Assembly (NCBI GenBank): GCA_017516885.1 | Contig: JAFXAR010000010.1 | Location: 1-49,989 of the forward strand | Length of the DNA stretch: 49,989 nt | Source of the DNA: Bacteroidaceae bacterium | GTDB taxonomy: Bacteria; Bacteroidota; Bacteroidia; Bacteroidales; Bacteroidaceae | Direction: 5' to 3' | In this document: in pieces, positions 17,813 to 26,993 of the stretch | Numbering within the stretch: the first letter of the stretch is position 1 | Layout of the letters: each line of letters opens with the position of its first letter | Made by a program: the position numbers and the translations under genes | Notes under the pieces: generated by a model | Seen by the model: the letters and a program-made list of their open reading frames with translations, nothing else | Databases searched by the model: none | Told to the model about the DNA's origin: nothing

Positions 17813-19113
17813 GAAATGTTGACATTGGAGTGCTCCGTGCTCCGCAGATAAAGTTCGATTTAATCGGCAATTTTGCCTCAGATGTTCCTTTTCTTGAAAA
17901 GGAGAATACGGTGTCTGTTGCCGAAGGCTCGCTTTGCTTGAACGGCGTTGCCTGCAGTTCTATAAATTTTCAGCCTCAGGACACTGATTCGCTGTTTGTG
18001 CTGCACGATGTTGTCATAGGTGTTGGCTTTCACTGGCAACGCAGGGAGAACCAGACTTTCCGCGGTGCTCTGCTATTTATTATTGAGGATGGCGAAGTGC
18101 GCGCCGTAAACCGCCTGCCGGTTGAGGATTACCTTGAGAGTGTTATTTCAAGCGAAATGTCGGCAACCTCCTCAATGGAATTTCTTAAGGCTCATACGGT
18201 AATATCCCGCAGCTGGCTTTACGCTCAGCTTGCGAGAAGAAAAAGGGTGGAGCAAGGGGTGCTCGGCTGGGAGAACAAAGAGGAAATTGTGCGCTGGTAT
18301 GCCCGTGAAGACCATACACTTTTTGATTTCTGCGCCGATGACCACTGTCAGCGCTATCAGGGCATTACGCGGGCTGTAAATCCCAATGTGGCGCGTGCGG
18401 TGCGTGAAACGTGTGATATTGTCCTTATGTATGATGGCGAGGTTTGCGATGCCCGCTTCAGCAAATGCTGCGGCGGTGTGACCGAGCGCTTTTCGGCATG
18501 CTGGGAGAATGAGGATTATGGTTATTTGCAGGCTTTCCGCGATGCTCCCGGCAATGAGCCATTGCCAGACCTTACTACTGAAGAGGGTGCGAGGGAGTGG
18601 CTTGAAAATGTGCCTTCTTCCTATTGCTCTACTGACGACCAGAAGGTGCTGTCGCAGATACTGAACGGATATGACCGTGAAACTAACGATTTCTACCGGT
18701 GGAAAGTTGAATATTCGCAGGATGAACTCTCGGCTTTGCTCAGTGAACGCTCCGGAATTGATTTTGGAAAAGTGATTGACTTGCAGCCGGTGGAGCGTGC
18801 TGCGTCGGGGCGCATTGTTAGGCTTCGGGTCGTAGGCAGCAAACGGACAGTGACAGTGGGCAAGGAACTTGAAATAAGGCGCTGGCTCTCAAAGTCGCAT
18901 CTCTACAGTTCTGCGTTTGTTGTAGACACTTTTCATGAAGGAAATTCCGTGCGCTTTCGGCTTAAAGGAGCAGGGTGGGGGCATGGTGTCGGCCTTTGCC
19001 AGATAGGTGCTGCAATGATGGGTGAGAAGGGCTGTTCTTATTCTCAGATTCTTGAACACTACTATCCAGGCGCTCTGCTTGAGAAAATTGATGCTTCAAA
19101 AGAATATTTCTAA
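17809..19113 (+). CDS. SpoIID/LytB domain protein
   Basis: 434 residues. The SpoIID/LytB domain (residues about 70-400) is recognised by the strand FRGALLFI, VEDYLESVISSEMSATSS, the helix LKAHTVISRSWLYAQL and the C-terminal GAGWGHGVGLCQIGAAMMG. SpoIID of Bacillus is a lytic transglycosylase acting on peptide-free glycan. I see no signal peptide or membrane anchor at the N-terminus (MRNVDIGVLRAP), so the location is unclear. ATGA overlap with the GT2/DUF4922 gene points to a shared job, perhaps in peptidoglycan recycling or modification. A cysteine pair (KCCGGV) is also seen. Confidence 0.85.
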   Translation: MRNVDIGVLRAPQIKFDLIGNFASDVPFLEKENTVSVAEGSLCLNGVACSSINFQPQDTDSLFVLHDVVIGVGFHWQRRENQTFRGALLFIIEDGEVRAVNRLPVEDYLESVISSEMSATSSMEFLKAHTVISRSWLYAQLARRKRVEQGVLGWENKEEIVRWYAREDHTLFDFCADDHCQRYQGITRAVNPNVARAVRETCDIVLMYDGEVCDARFSKCCGGVTERFSACWENEDYGYLQAFRDAPGNEPLPDLTTEEGAREWLENVPSSYCSTDDQKVLSQILNGYDRETNDFYRWKVEYSQDELSALLSERSGIDFGKVIDLQPVERAASGRIVRLRVVGSKRTVTVGKELEIRRWLSKSHLYSSAFVVDTFHEGNSVRFRLKGAGWGHGVGLCQIGAAMMGEKGCSYSQILEHYYPGALLEKIDASKEYF

Positions 19114-19258
19114 AAAAGTTTTAAAAGGTCTTTTGCTTGGTTAAAAGCTTTGATTGTTAACGAGTTGGCATGTAATTTTGAACACTTTTGACAGGCTTTG
19201 GCTCTTGATTTTGCATAAATGCATTTTTTTTGACCAAAAAAAAGTGTTTTCTTTGCAA

Positions 19259-19266
19259 TATTTTTG
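19259..19266 (+). promoter_or_regulatory. -7 box upstream of the polysaccharide locus
   Basis: TATTTTTG fits TAnnTTTG; TTTG at 19229-19232 is 26 bp before it, too far to be canonical. Transcription from about 19273 would support the ATG at 19293 as start. The 179-bp gap before the locus carries no UpxY-type antiterminator gene. Confidence 0.4.
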
Positions 19267-19292
19267 TTAAAAGGTAGTTACTATAATAGCCA

Positions 19293-19937
19293 ATGACAGG
19301 CGGAGATAACAAAGAGACATTGAGTATGGTTATAACTGATGGAATGAATGCCTTTGAACGTGCACTGAAACGCTTATTTGATATTGTTTGCTCGTTCCTC
19401 GGGCTTATCATATTGTCACCGGTATTTTTGGTTGTATACATTAGGCTGCTCATGCAGAACGAGGGCAGTGTGATTTTCAAGCAGGAAAGAATCGGCTACA
19501 AGGGAAAGCCGTTCAATATATACAAATTCAGGACAATGAAAGTCAATTCGGAGAGTGGGGGCGAACCGGTCCTTGCCGTGAAAAATGACGAGCGCCTGAC
19601 GAAAGTGGGAAAGTGGTTGCGAGAGCACCATCTTGACGAACTCCCGCAGCTCTTCAATGTGCTGAAGGGGGATATGTCGTTTGTAGGCCCACGGCCTGAA
19701 CGCAGTTACTTCATAGAGAAAATCCGCCGTGAAAATCCTGATTATGACAATGTCTTCAAGATGCGTCCGGGGCTTACATCAATGGCTACAATCCATAACG
19801 GCTACACCGATACAATGGAAAAGATGCTCATTCGTCTTGATATGGATTTGGAGTATCTGAGAACACGTTCTTTATGGCTTGATATAAAGCTGATATTCAC
19901 TACATTCGTTTATATAGTCAACGGCAAGAAGTTCTAA
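19293..19937 (+). CDS. Priming phosphoglycosyl transferase (bacterial sugar transferase, PglC/WcaJ-C type)
   Basis: 214 residues. This enzyme starts each repeat unit by moving a sugar phosphate from UDP-sugar to undecaprenyl phosphate on the inner membrane. The single re-entrant membrane helix (FDIVCSFLGLIILSPVFLVVYI, near residue 30) is followed by FKQERIGYKGKPFNIYKFRTM and the catalytic Asp-Glu in HHLDELPQLFNVLKGDMSFVGPRP. The short form lacks the WcaJ N-terminal membrane domain, so it resembles PglC. Internal ATGs at 19326 and 19344 are possible starts. It is the first gene of the polysaccharide locus. Confidence 0.92.
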   Translation: MTGGDNKETLSMVITDGMNAFERALKRLFDIVCSFLGLIILSPVFLVVYIRLLMQNEGSVIFKQERIGYKGKPFNIYKFRTMKVNSESGGEPVLAVKNDERLTKVGKWLREHHLDELPQLFNVLKGDMSFVGPRPERSYFIEKIRRENPDYDNVFKMRPGLTSMATIHNGYTDTMEKMLIRLDMDLEYLRTRSLWLDIKLIFTTFVYIVNGKKF

Positions 19938-19941
19938 AAGG

Positions 19942-19985
19942 CTGTTTCTGTTTTTATAACTGGGCAGCCTGTTTCTGTTTTATAA
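19942..19985 (+). repeat. Short direct repeat before the export gene
   Basis: CTGTTTCTGTTTTTATAA (19942-19959) is repeated as CTGTTTCTGTTTTATAA (19969-19985), one T shorter. The two copies fill most of the 72-bp gap between the priming transferase and the SLBB export gene. No function is visible. Confidence 0.5.
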
Positions 19986-20009
19986 ATAATACCAAAACCG
20001 ATACTGAAG

Positions 20010-22508
20010 ATGTCAAGAAAAATATTGCTTATTATAGTTCTCCTGTTCTCTTTCCAGTGGGCAAGTGCACAGGCAATTTCGGACGACAAGGTCATTAAAA
20101 TTGTTAAAGCTGAAATGCAGAAAGGCACTGACGAGAAAACCATCGCACAGAAACTCCTTCGCCAGGGGGTCACTCCTGCCCAGCTGCGCAGAATTAAGGC
20201 AAAGTATGAACAGGAACAGAATGGGCTTGGCGCGGTTGATGTCACAGAAGTGAACCGCAGCCGAAACCAAGAAGGGCAGACCGGACGTGAGGGCGACAAT
20301 TTTATGCTTGTTGACAGCAAGGCAAAATATACCAACGCCGAGAAAGAGGGCAGGCTTCAGGGGGAACTTTCATTCCTTGACATTGATTCCCTTGCATATT
20401 ACAGGAATCGTCTTAAGGGCGATGAAGTGTACGGCCGCAGTCTTTTCAATAACGAGATGCTTACCTTTGAACCGGCAATGAATATTCCCACCCCTGCCGA
20501 TTATGTTCTTGGAGCTGGCGACCTGGTGATAATTGATGTTTGGGGTGCATCGCAGCAGAGTTTCAGCGGCGAAATCTCGCCCGACGGCAATATCATTGTG
20601 GAGAATATCGGTCCGGTACGTCTTGCCGGGCTTAGCGTCTCTGCAGCCAACGAACATGTAAAGGAGGTGTTTGGTGAATACTACAACAGTTCTTCAGTAA
20701 GTCTTTCTGTAGGTTCAACCCGCAGTGTAAAGGTTGAGATTGTGGGTGATGTGGTTGCTCCCGGTTCATATACTTTGAGCGCGTTGTCAACACTCTTCAA
20801 TGCTCTCTACCTGGCCGGCGGAATCAGCGACATGGGTACTTTGCGCGATATTCGTGTGTTCCGAAACGGCAAGCAGGTGTCAAAAATTGACGTGTATGAT
20901 TACATTATAAACGGTAACAACACAGGAAATATACGCCTTCAGGACAATGACCTTGTGGTAGTTGGACCATACAATGCCATTGTGGATATTAAAGGAAAGG
21001 TAAAGCGCCCCATGAAGTATGAGCTGAAGAGTGATGAGCCGCTTTCCAAGCTTTTTATGTACACAGGCGGATTTACAGGCGATGCATTTACCAAGAATGT
21101 AAGGGTTATAAGAAAAAGCGGCAGGGAATACTCAATTCATACTGTTGAGAAGGATAAATTCGGCTCTTTCAAGCTTATGGACGGTGACTCTGTGTATGTT
21201 GATTCCATTATTCCGCGTTTCTCTAACATGGTGGAGATAAAGGGCGCTGTATTCCATCCCGGAATGTATGAGACCGGCGGCAATATAAAAACAGTTTATG
21301 AACTCATTGAGGCTGCTGACGGATTGCGCGAGGATGCCTTTCTTCAGCGTGCTGTGATGCACCGCCGCAAGAGCGACAGACGCCTTGAGGTGCTGCCGGT
21401 TGATGTCGAGGGAATTATAAACGGCACTGCTCCCGATGTGGAACTGCGCAAGGAGGATGTCCTGTTTATACCATCGGTAAATGACATGCGCGGCGAGGAA
21501 ACCTTGAAAATATCGGGTGAGGTGAATTATCCGGGTATATATGAATTCGCAGAAAACACTTCGCTTGAGGATTTTGTGCTTCAGGCAGGTGGACTGACCA
21601 ATATTGCCTCTACAGTAAAAATTGACGTATACCGCAGGGTGTATGACCCAAAGGCCTTGGCCGAAAGGGATACAATAACCGAAAACTTCAGTTTTGCGCT
21701 TAAGGATGGCTTTATTATTGACGGTACTCCGGGCTTTATATTGAAACCATTCGACGAAGTGCATGTGCGCAAGAGCCCGGTAAATGCCAGTATAATGAGT
21801 GTAACTGTACGCGGTGCTGTGAACTTTGCCGGCGACTATGCTATGCATAATCATGATTTCCGTCTGAGCGATTTGGTTGAGGCTGCTGGCGGTCTCTCAA
21901 ATCTTGCTTTCTCTGAAGGCGCAAGGCTTTACAGGAGAATGACACCCGAGGAGCGTGCAAACCGTGAAAATGTAATGAAACTCTCTCAAATACAGATATA
22001 TGAGGAGGGGTTGCGTTCCGATGTAAAGTATGATATTTCCCTTGCCGATTCGCTGATGAACCTGAAACTTGAATTAGGTGACGTGTATCCGGTAGCCATA
22101 AACCTTGAAAAGGCGCTTGAGAATCCGTCGGGCAATGAAAATATTACGTTGCGCGAGGGCGACATGCTTGTTGTTCCACAATATACAGCTACTGTGAAAA
22201 TAAGCGGAGAGGTGCGTTACCCAATTACAATTAACTACAAAAAGGGCGAGAAACTGAGCTATTACATCAAGCATGCCGGCGGATATACTGACAGGGCCAA
22301 GAAGGGCGATGTCTATGCAATTTACATGAACGGCGGCGTGAGCGAGGTTTCAAAGTTCTCAAGCAAGGATATAAAGCCCGGATGCGAGATTGTAGTGCCT
22401 ATGAAGAACGCATCGCGCAAGCTTTCAACGACAGAATTGGTAACAATCAGTTCTTCAATTGTGTCAATCTCAACAATGATTGTTACTTTGATAAATCTGT
22501 TGAAATAA
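20010..22508 (+). CDS. Polysaccharide export protein with multiple SLBB domains (Wza-like, Bacteroidetes type)
   Basis: 832 residues. A signal peptide (ending SFQWASAQ) is followed by a helical segment (residues 25-70), then the polysaccharide export domain near residues 160-245 (PADYVLGAGDLVIIDVWG). After it come several SLBB repeats with the recurring pattern V-x-I-x-G-x-V-x-x-P-G-x-Y (EIVGDVVAPGSYTL, EIKGAVFHPGMYE, KISGEVNYPGIYEF, TVRGAVNFAGDYAM, KISGEVRYPITI). A hydrophobic C-terminal helix ends the protein. It is about twice the length of E. coli Wza, as usual in Bacteroidetes. It should form the outer-membrane/periplasmic export channel with the Wzz-like partner. There is no lipobox. 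Confidence 0.92.
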   Translation: MSRKILLIIVLLFSFQWASAQAISDDKVIKIVKAEMQKGTDEKTIAQKLLRQGVTPAQLRRIKAKYEQEQNGLGAVDVTEVNRSRNQEGQTGREGDNFMLVDSKAKYTNAEKEGRLQGELSFLDIDSLAYYRNRLKGDEVYGRSLFNNEMLTFEPAMNIPTPADYVLGAGDLVIIDVWGASQQSFSGEISPDGNIIVENIGPVRLAGLSVSAANEHVKEVFGEYYNSSSVSLSVGSTRSVKVEIVGDVVAPGSYTLSALSTLFNALYLAGGISDMGTLRDIRVFRNGKQVSKIDVYDYIINGNNTGNIRLQDNDLVVVGPYNAIVDIKGKVKRPMKYELKSDEPLSKLFMYTGGFTGDAFTKNVRVIRKSGREYSIHTVEKDKFGSFKLMDGDSVYVDSIIPRFSNMVEIKGAVFHPGMYETGGNIKTVYELIEAADGLREDAFLQRAVMHRRKSDRRLEVLPVDVEGIINGTAPDVELRKEDVLFIPSVNDMRGEETLKISGEVNYPGIYEFAENTSLEDFVLQAGGLTNIASTVKIDVYRRVYDPKALAERDTITENFSFALKDGFIIDGTPGFILKPFDEVHVRKSPVNASIMSVTVRGAVNFAGDYAMHNHDFRLSDLVEAAGGLSNLAFSEGARLYRRMTPEERANRENVMKLSQIQIYEEGLRSDVKYDISLADSLMNLKLELGDVYPVAINLEKALENPSGNENITLREGDMLVVPQYTATVKISGEVRYPITINYKKGEKLSYYIKHAGGYTDRAKKGDVYAIYMNGGVSEVSKFSSKDIKPGCEIVVPMKNASRKLSTTELVTISSSIVSISTMIVTLINLLK

Positions 22509-22529
22509 AAAATTATTCCTGTCGGCTTT

Positions 22530-24137
22530 ATGAACAGCAAAGCATGGCATATTAGAGGGTTATTCCTTTATGTACTCCTCTTGTTCTCTCCTGTCTGCGC
22601 AAAAGCGCAAACAGGAGTTGATATAAGCCAGTATGTTCAGTTGAATGCAACTTTATCGTCGGGAAACAATGCTCCATTTTGGCTGTCGGCAAACAGGCAA
22701 GGTGTATCTTCTTTGGAAACTTCAAACGGATTTGCGCGTTATGGAGCAACTGCAGATGGCAGAATTGACAGTTGCGGCAATTGGAGGTATACAGGCGGAG
22801 TGTCAGTTATAGCCGGATATAATAGGGAAAGGAGCGTTTCATTGCAAGAACTCTACGCAGGAATAACTTGGAAGAATATTTCGCTTATTGCGGGTTTGGA
22901 AGAGAGAAGTCCTGAAATGCGCGGTCTGCCATCATTGAACAAAGCAGGGTGCTGTGATAATGGGGTTTATTCCCGCCTTTATGGCAATGCTTTAAGCGAA
23001 TTGGGTTCAGGCGGTCTTCTTTATAGCGGCAACAGTTCTCCAATTCCGCAGATTCGCATAGAAATTCCCCATTATATTGCAATACCCGGTACTGAAAACT
23101 GGCTGAAAATACGCGGACACTTTAGTTACGGAATTCTGCTTGACCATAAATTCCAGGAGAAATTCACGCGTGTTAACCCCACAGCCAAGTATGGAAAGAA
23201 TATTCTTTATCACAGCAAGGCTCTTTTCTTGAAATTAGGGAATGAGGAAAAGTTCCCTCTTGAGGTAGAGGGTGGCCTTGAGATGCACTCTCTATTCGGT
23301 GGCGATTTCTATACACATGAGAGAGGCAAGTATTTGTCTATGCCTCGTGGCGTTAAGGACTTTTTCAAGGCAATTGTTCCGCTTGGCGGCGATGAAACGA
23401 CGCCCGCTCCGGAGCAGGCGAATATATCCGGCAACCAGATTGGCAACTGGCATTTAGCGTTTACGCTAAAGACAAAGCCTGTTGATATTAGGGTGTATGG
23501 TGAGCATCTGTTTGAGGACTTCTCGCAGTTATTCTTTTTTGAGTATCAGTCAAACAGAAATGGCAAGAGAACATTGACTTTCTACCCATGGCGGGATATT
23601 CAGGTTGGCATCTCTGTTACAAACAAGAGTGGTTTCCTGAAGTTTGTACGGAACATACAGTATGAGTATGTGTCAATGTACGACCAGAGCGGAGCTGGAT
23701 ATAATGACCCGAATGAATATTTCCAGGAGCAGATGGATGGCATTGATGATTACTACAACCACTCGATATACCCGGGCTGGCACTATTATGGTATGGGCAT
23801 AGGCAATCCGCTTGCTGTTTCGCCGCTTTATAACAGCAATGGCTCTCTTGTGTTCAGCGGCAACAGGTTTAAGGCACATACAGTTGGAGTGAACGGTGCA
23901 TTTGCAAAGAACGATGCTTTAAGGTATCGTATGCTCTATACTTACAGCGAGAACTGGGGCACATACTTCAATCCGTTCAACAGAAAAAAGTATACAACTT
24001 CGCTGTTGGGAGATGTTGTTTTTGTGCCAGGTGAAGGAAAATGGATTTTCTCGCTATCGCTGGCATGCGATAGGAGCAATTATATTGGAAACAATTGGGG
24101 AGCAATGCTCTCCATTGCGAGAATTGGGAATTTTTAG
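22530..24137 (+). CDS. Capsule assembly protein, Wzi family
   Basis: 535 residues with a signal peptide (ending VCAKAQ). The N-terminus QYVQLNATLSSGNNAPFWLSANRQG is the typical Bacteroidetes Wzi start, followed by alternating amphipathic strands of an outer-membrane barrel. E. coli Wzi is a beta-barrel lectin that anchors capsule to the surface. It begins 21 bp after the export gene and is followed 6 bp later by a small lipoprotein gene, so it is part of the same transcript. It is somewhat longer than the E. coli protein (about 480). Confidence 0.9.
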   Translation: MNSKAWHIRGLFLYVLLLFSPVCAKAQTGVDISQYVQLNATLSSGNNAPFWLSANRQGVSSLETSNGFARYGATADGRIDSCGNWRYTGGVSVIAGYNRERSVSLQELYAGITWKNISLIAGLEERSPEMRGLPSLNKAGCCDNGVYSRLYGNALSELGSGGLLYSGNSSPIPQIRIEIPHYIAIPGTENWLKIRGHFSYGILLDHKFQEKFTRVNPTAKYGKNILYHSKALFLKLGNEEKFPLEVEGGLEMHSLFGGDFYTHERGKYLSMPRGVKDFFKAIVPLGGDETTPAPEQANISGNQIGNWHLAFTLKTKPVDIRVYGEHLFEDFSQLFFFEYQSNRNGKRTLTFYPWRDIQVGISVTNKSGFLKFVRNIQYEYVSMYDQSGAGYNDPNEYFQEQMDGIDDYYNHSIYPGWHYYGMGIGNPLAVSPLYNSNGSLVFSGNRFKAHTVGVNGAFAKNDALRYRMLYTYSENWGTYFNPFNRKKYTTSLLGDVVFVPGEGKWIFSLSLACDRSNYIGNNWGAMLSIARIGNF

Positions 24138-24143
24138 AGGCTT

Positions 24144-24557
24144 ATGAAGAAGTTCTTTGTGTTGATTGCATTGATGATGCTTCTTGTTTCGTGCGAGAGG
24201 ATTTACATTAACGGCGACCTTGACGGAATGTGGAGGCTGCAGACGGTAGAGACTGCAGACACAGTGTACCGTCCGAGCAATATTTTCTATTCGTTCCAGC
24301 GTCATTTGGTCATGCTGGGCGAACATAAGAGCGAGGGCTTCCCAAATTACTATATGGCAGTATTTGACAGAAAGGAAGACACGCTGAGAATGACAAATTT
24401 CTACAAGTATCCTCCAGCTTCGGGAGTGAGCAACAGTATTGAACTCAAAAAGTATTATATATTCAGCGATACGGTGGATTTTTGCATTGAGTTCTTGAAT
24501 GGAGAGGCGCTTGTGATGCGTAACGGCGAGCGTGTATATAACTTTATTAAGTGGTAG
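24144..24557 (+). CDS. Small lipocalin-like lipoprotein in the polysaccharide locus
   Basis: 137 residues. The lipobox is LLVSC at the end of a short signal (MKKFFVLIALMMLLVSCE). The mature part opens INGDLDGMWRLQTVE, the G-x-W of lipocalin-like folds, and continues as a run of short strands ending in RNGERVYNFIKW. It starts 6 bp after the wzi-like gene. I infer a periplasmic accessory of export or of outer-membrane insertion; no enzyme motif is visible. Confidence 0.7.
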   Translation: MKKFFVLIALMMLLVSCERIYINGDLDGMWRLQTVETADTVYRPSNIFYSFQRHLVMLGEHKSEGFPNYYMAVFDRKEDTLRMTNFYKYPPASGVSNSIELKKYYIFSDTVDFCIEFLNGEALVMRNGERVYNFIKW

Positions 24558-24595
24558 TGCCTATTGCAAGACAGGCATGCTGAATAATTTGCATG

Positions 24596-24631
24596 TTTGC
24601 ACTGAATTCTGCCTGTTTGTTGTTAACTTTG
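24596..24631 (+). promoter_or_regulatory. Possible internal promoter before the wzz-like gene
   Basis: TAACTTTG (24624-24631) is a good -7 box. The nearest TTTG (24596-24599) is 24 bp upstream, longer than usual. Transcription would start near 24638 and give a 60-nt leader carrying the palindromic motif at 24674-24695. Confidence 0.5.
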
Positions 24632-24673
24632 CAATAATTAGATAAAAATTAGTTTCTATTAGGGAAGTATTTC

Positions 24674-24695
24674 AGAAATTTAAACAGCTTCTAAA
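24674..24695 (+). repeat. Leader-type palindromic motif directly before the wzz-like start codon
   Basis: GAAATTTAAACAGCTTCTAA lies at the core and ends about 3 bp before the ATG at 24699. It has the same AGAA..TTCT ends and AAACAG centre as the pflA copy. Confidence 0.55.
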
Positions 24696-24698
24696 GAT

Positions 24699-25802
24699 AT
24701 GAATGAACAGAAAAAAACTTTGTTAAAGGAGGCCGACCTGCTCAAGGCCGCAGGCCAAATATTCTCAAAATGGAAGTTCGTTGCCGTTGTAACCGTATGT
24801 TTTGCCTTACTTGGTGTAATTATAGCGGTGAGCACGGTTAAAAGCTATACATCGGAGGTTGTGGTAGCGCCGGAGGCATCATCATCCTCATTCTCCTCCT
24901 CAGGTTTGGGTTCGCTTGCTTCTATGGTGGGCGTTGACTTGAGCATGGCCGAAGGCGATGATGCCCTTTATCCTCTGCTGTATCCTGATATTGTACGCTC
25001 TCTGCCTTTTGCTGTCTCTTTGTTTCAGGTTAATGTGAAAACTTTGGACGAATCAGTAGATACAACATTCTATTCATATTACAAGAATTTTCAGAAAAGA
25101 ACCTGGCTTGACGGTGTAAAGGATGCGCCCAAAATGGCAATTGCCTGGGTGAGGAAACTGTTTTCATCAAAGGACGGCAATAGGGCGGGCAGTGCAGATT
25201 TTAACCCTTACAATCTCTCTGAAGAGCAGACTATAATGGTTGACAGGCTTAACGGTGCAATAGATATTTTTGTTGACAAGAAGACAAATGTAATAACAAT
25301 CTCGTTTACCGACAGAGACCCGCGTGTGGCGGCTATAATGGCGGAAACAATAATGGAGCGCCTGCAGAAGGAGATTACCGGATACAGAACCAAAAAATCG
25401 GTTGATGATTGCAATTATATTGAGAAGATGTATCTTGAGGCAAAGGACAGTCTTGAGGTTTCTCAGAAAAGATATGCAAGTTTCCTTGACCGCAACCGCA
25501 ATGTTACAAATGAGCATGTGCTTGTGGAAAAGGAACGTCTTGAGTCGGACAAGAACCTCAAGACAACCCTTTACACTCAGTGGGCGCAGCAGCTTCAGCT
25601 TGCAAGGGCTAAGGTGCAGGAAAAGACACCGGTCTTTGTTACCCTTAAACCTGCTGTAATTCCTGCGCAGGCATCATCAATGGGAAGGGCGGCAATGGTT
25701 GTAATGTATGCATTTATAGGCTTTGTGATTGCTGTTGCACGAGTGCTGCTGAAAGGAAAAATGTCTTTGCTGTGGCTAAAAATTAAAAGAAAGGAAGATT
25801 AG
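24699..25802 (+). CDS. Wzz-type chain-length determinant (polysaccharide co-polymerase), no kinase domain
   Basis: 367 residues. One membrane helix lies near residues 25-50 (FVAVVTVCFALLGVIIAVSTV) and a second near 328-350 (MVVMYAFIGFVIAVARVLL). The periplasmic part between them holds a long helical region. No P-loop tyrosine-kinase domain follows the second helix, so this is the short PCP type. The protein would set chain length and connect the polymerase with the SLBB channel. The start is fixed by a leader motif and promoter just upstream. Its stop codon overlaps the GTG start of the next gene by one base. Confidence 0.88.
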   Translation: MNEQKKTLLKEADLLKAAGQIFSKWKFVAVVTVCFALLGVIIAVSTVKSYTSEVVVAPEASSSSFSSSGLGSLASMVGVDLSMAEGDDALYPLLYPDIVRSLPFAVSLFQVNVKTLDESVDTTFYSYYKNFQKRTWLDGVKDAPKMAIAWVRKLFSSKDGNRAGSADFNPYNLSEEQTIMVDRLNGAIDIFVDKKTNVITISFTDRDPRVAAIMAETIMERLQKEITGYRTKKSVDDCNYIEKMYLEAKDSLEVSQKRYASFLDRNRNVTNEHVLVEKERLESDKNLKTTLYTQWAQQLQLARAKVQEKTPVFVTLKPAVIPAQASSMGRAAMVVMYAFIGFVIAVARVLLKGKMSLLWLKIKRKED

Positions 25803-26989
25803 TGATATATCTGCTTGTTTTCATACTGCTTCTGATTCCGGTTGTCAAGTACGACTGGATGGCTAAGTCAGGTGGTGAGGAAAAATGGTACTATTTTTCT
25901 CTTGTAGTGCTTATTCTCCTTGCCGGCTTGCGCTACAGGGTGGGTGGAGATACTCTGATGTACATGGCGATGTTTAATGAATGGCCTGAGATTGACGAAC
26001 TCAAATATTTTGATTTTGAAGAGGCTATTTATAACCCGCTTTGGTATATTTATGCATCAATTTCAAAAAGTATCAGCGAAGAATTCTGGGTTTTTCAGAT
26101 GATTCAGGCTGTAATTGTGAATGTCGTTTTCTTCCGTTTCTTCAGGAAATTTTCTCCTCAGTATTATTTTTCGGCAATATTGCTATATTACATTGGCTAC
26201 TATTGCTATTTCAATATGGAGATAATGCGTGAGGCTTTGTGCGTCTGCATACTTTTGTCGGCAACCGAGTGGCTGCTTGAAGGCAAATGGGTCAAATATT
26301 CATTAGCATGTATTTTTGCAATAGGTTTTCATTATTCCGCAATAGTGATGCTTGCTTTTCCCCTGCTTGTCTGTTTCTTAAAGAATCCATCATGGAAATG
26401 GCAATTGTTTATTATGGTTGCGGTTATTGTTATATTGAATATAGTTAATGTCGCATCCTTGATTATTTCCATATTGCCTATTGATGATCAGCTGGGCATG
26501 TTGATTGAGAAATATCTTGATATTCAGACAACATTTATGGGAATGATAGCTCAGCTGCTCCTGTATCTTCCTGTATTGGGTATGATTTTTATCAGAAGCA
26601 GATACCCGGGACTTTATCCTGATAAATTTACGCCAATTGTTATGGGAATAGTCTTTGCGTATGCAATGTCAATGGGATTTGCCGGCTTTGGCAGGCTGGT
26701 CAACTATTTTACTCCATACATAATAGTTTATTTAGTCCATACTTCCTATCGTTTTGCAACAGAGACGAACTTTAGAAACTCTCAAGTCTCATACTTGGTG
26801 TTATTTCTGTCTCTGTTTGTTTTGACGTTTAATTTTTCTTTTAACTATTTTCGTACAATTTCAACCGCGTCTCCAGGTACGCATTTTTATGATAGATATG
26901 CACCATATTATTCAATCCTGAATCCTAAGATTGATGAAAAAAGGGAAAAGTATATAGAAAACGACATGGAAGTGTCGCTTAATTTCTGA
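25802..26989 (+). CDS. EpsG-family polysaccharide polymerase (Wzy-like)
   Basis: 395 residues with roughly ten to eleven membrane segments. The N-terminal region with LAGLRYRVGGDTLMYMAMFN and the following W-rich loop are typical of the EpsG family (Wzy-type polymerases). It starts with GTG at 25802, sharing a base with the stop of the wzz-like gene (TAGTG), so translation is probably coupled. The Wzx-type flippase gene follows after 4 bp. As for most Wzy proteins, sequence alone gives little on linkage. The AT content of this gene is higher than that of the genes before it. Confidence 0.85.
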   Translation: MIYLLVFILLLIPVVKYDWMAKSGGEEKWYYFSLVVLILLAGLRYRVGGDTLMYMAMFNEWPEIDELKYFDFEEAIYNPLWYIYASISKSISEEFWVFQMIQAVIVNVVFFRFFRKFSPQYYFSAILLYYIGYYCYFNMEIMREALCVCILLSATEWLLEGKWVKYSLACIFAIGFHYSAIVMLAFPLLVCFLKNPSWKWQLFIMVAVIVILNIVNVASLIISILPIDDQLGMLIEKYLDIQTTFMGMIAQLLLYLPVLGMIFIRSRYPGLYPDKFTPIVMGIVFAYAMSMGFAGFGRLVNYFTPYIIVYLVHTSYRFATETNFRNSQVSYLVLFLSLFVLTFNFSFNYFRTISTASPGTHFYDRYAPYYSILNPKIDEKREKYIENDMEVSLNF

Positions 26990-26993
26990 GCCA

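Noticed and set aside
19114-19292. UpxY/UpxZ genes typical of Bacteroides capsule loci
   Set aside because: The gap before the priming transferase has no open frame of suitable size; the locus looks like a single fixed exopolysaccharide cluster.
21132-21854. Open frame (240 codons) on the minus strand within the SLBB export gene
   Set aside because: No recognisable domain, unusual His/Tyr content, and full overlap with an intact gene.
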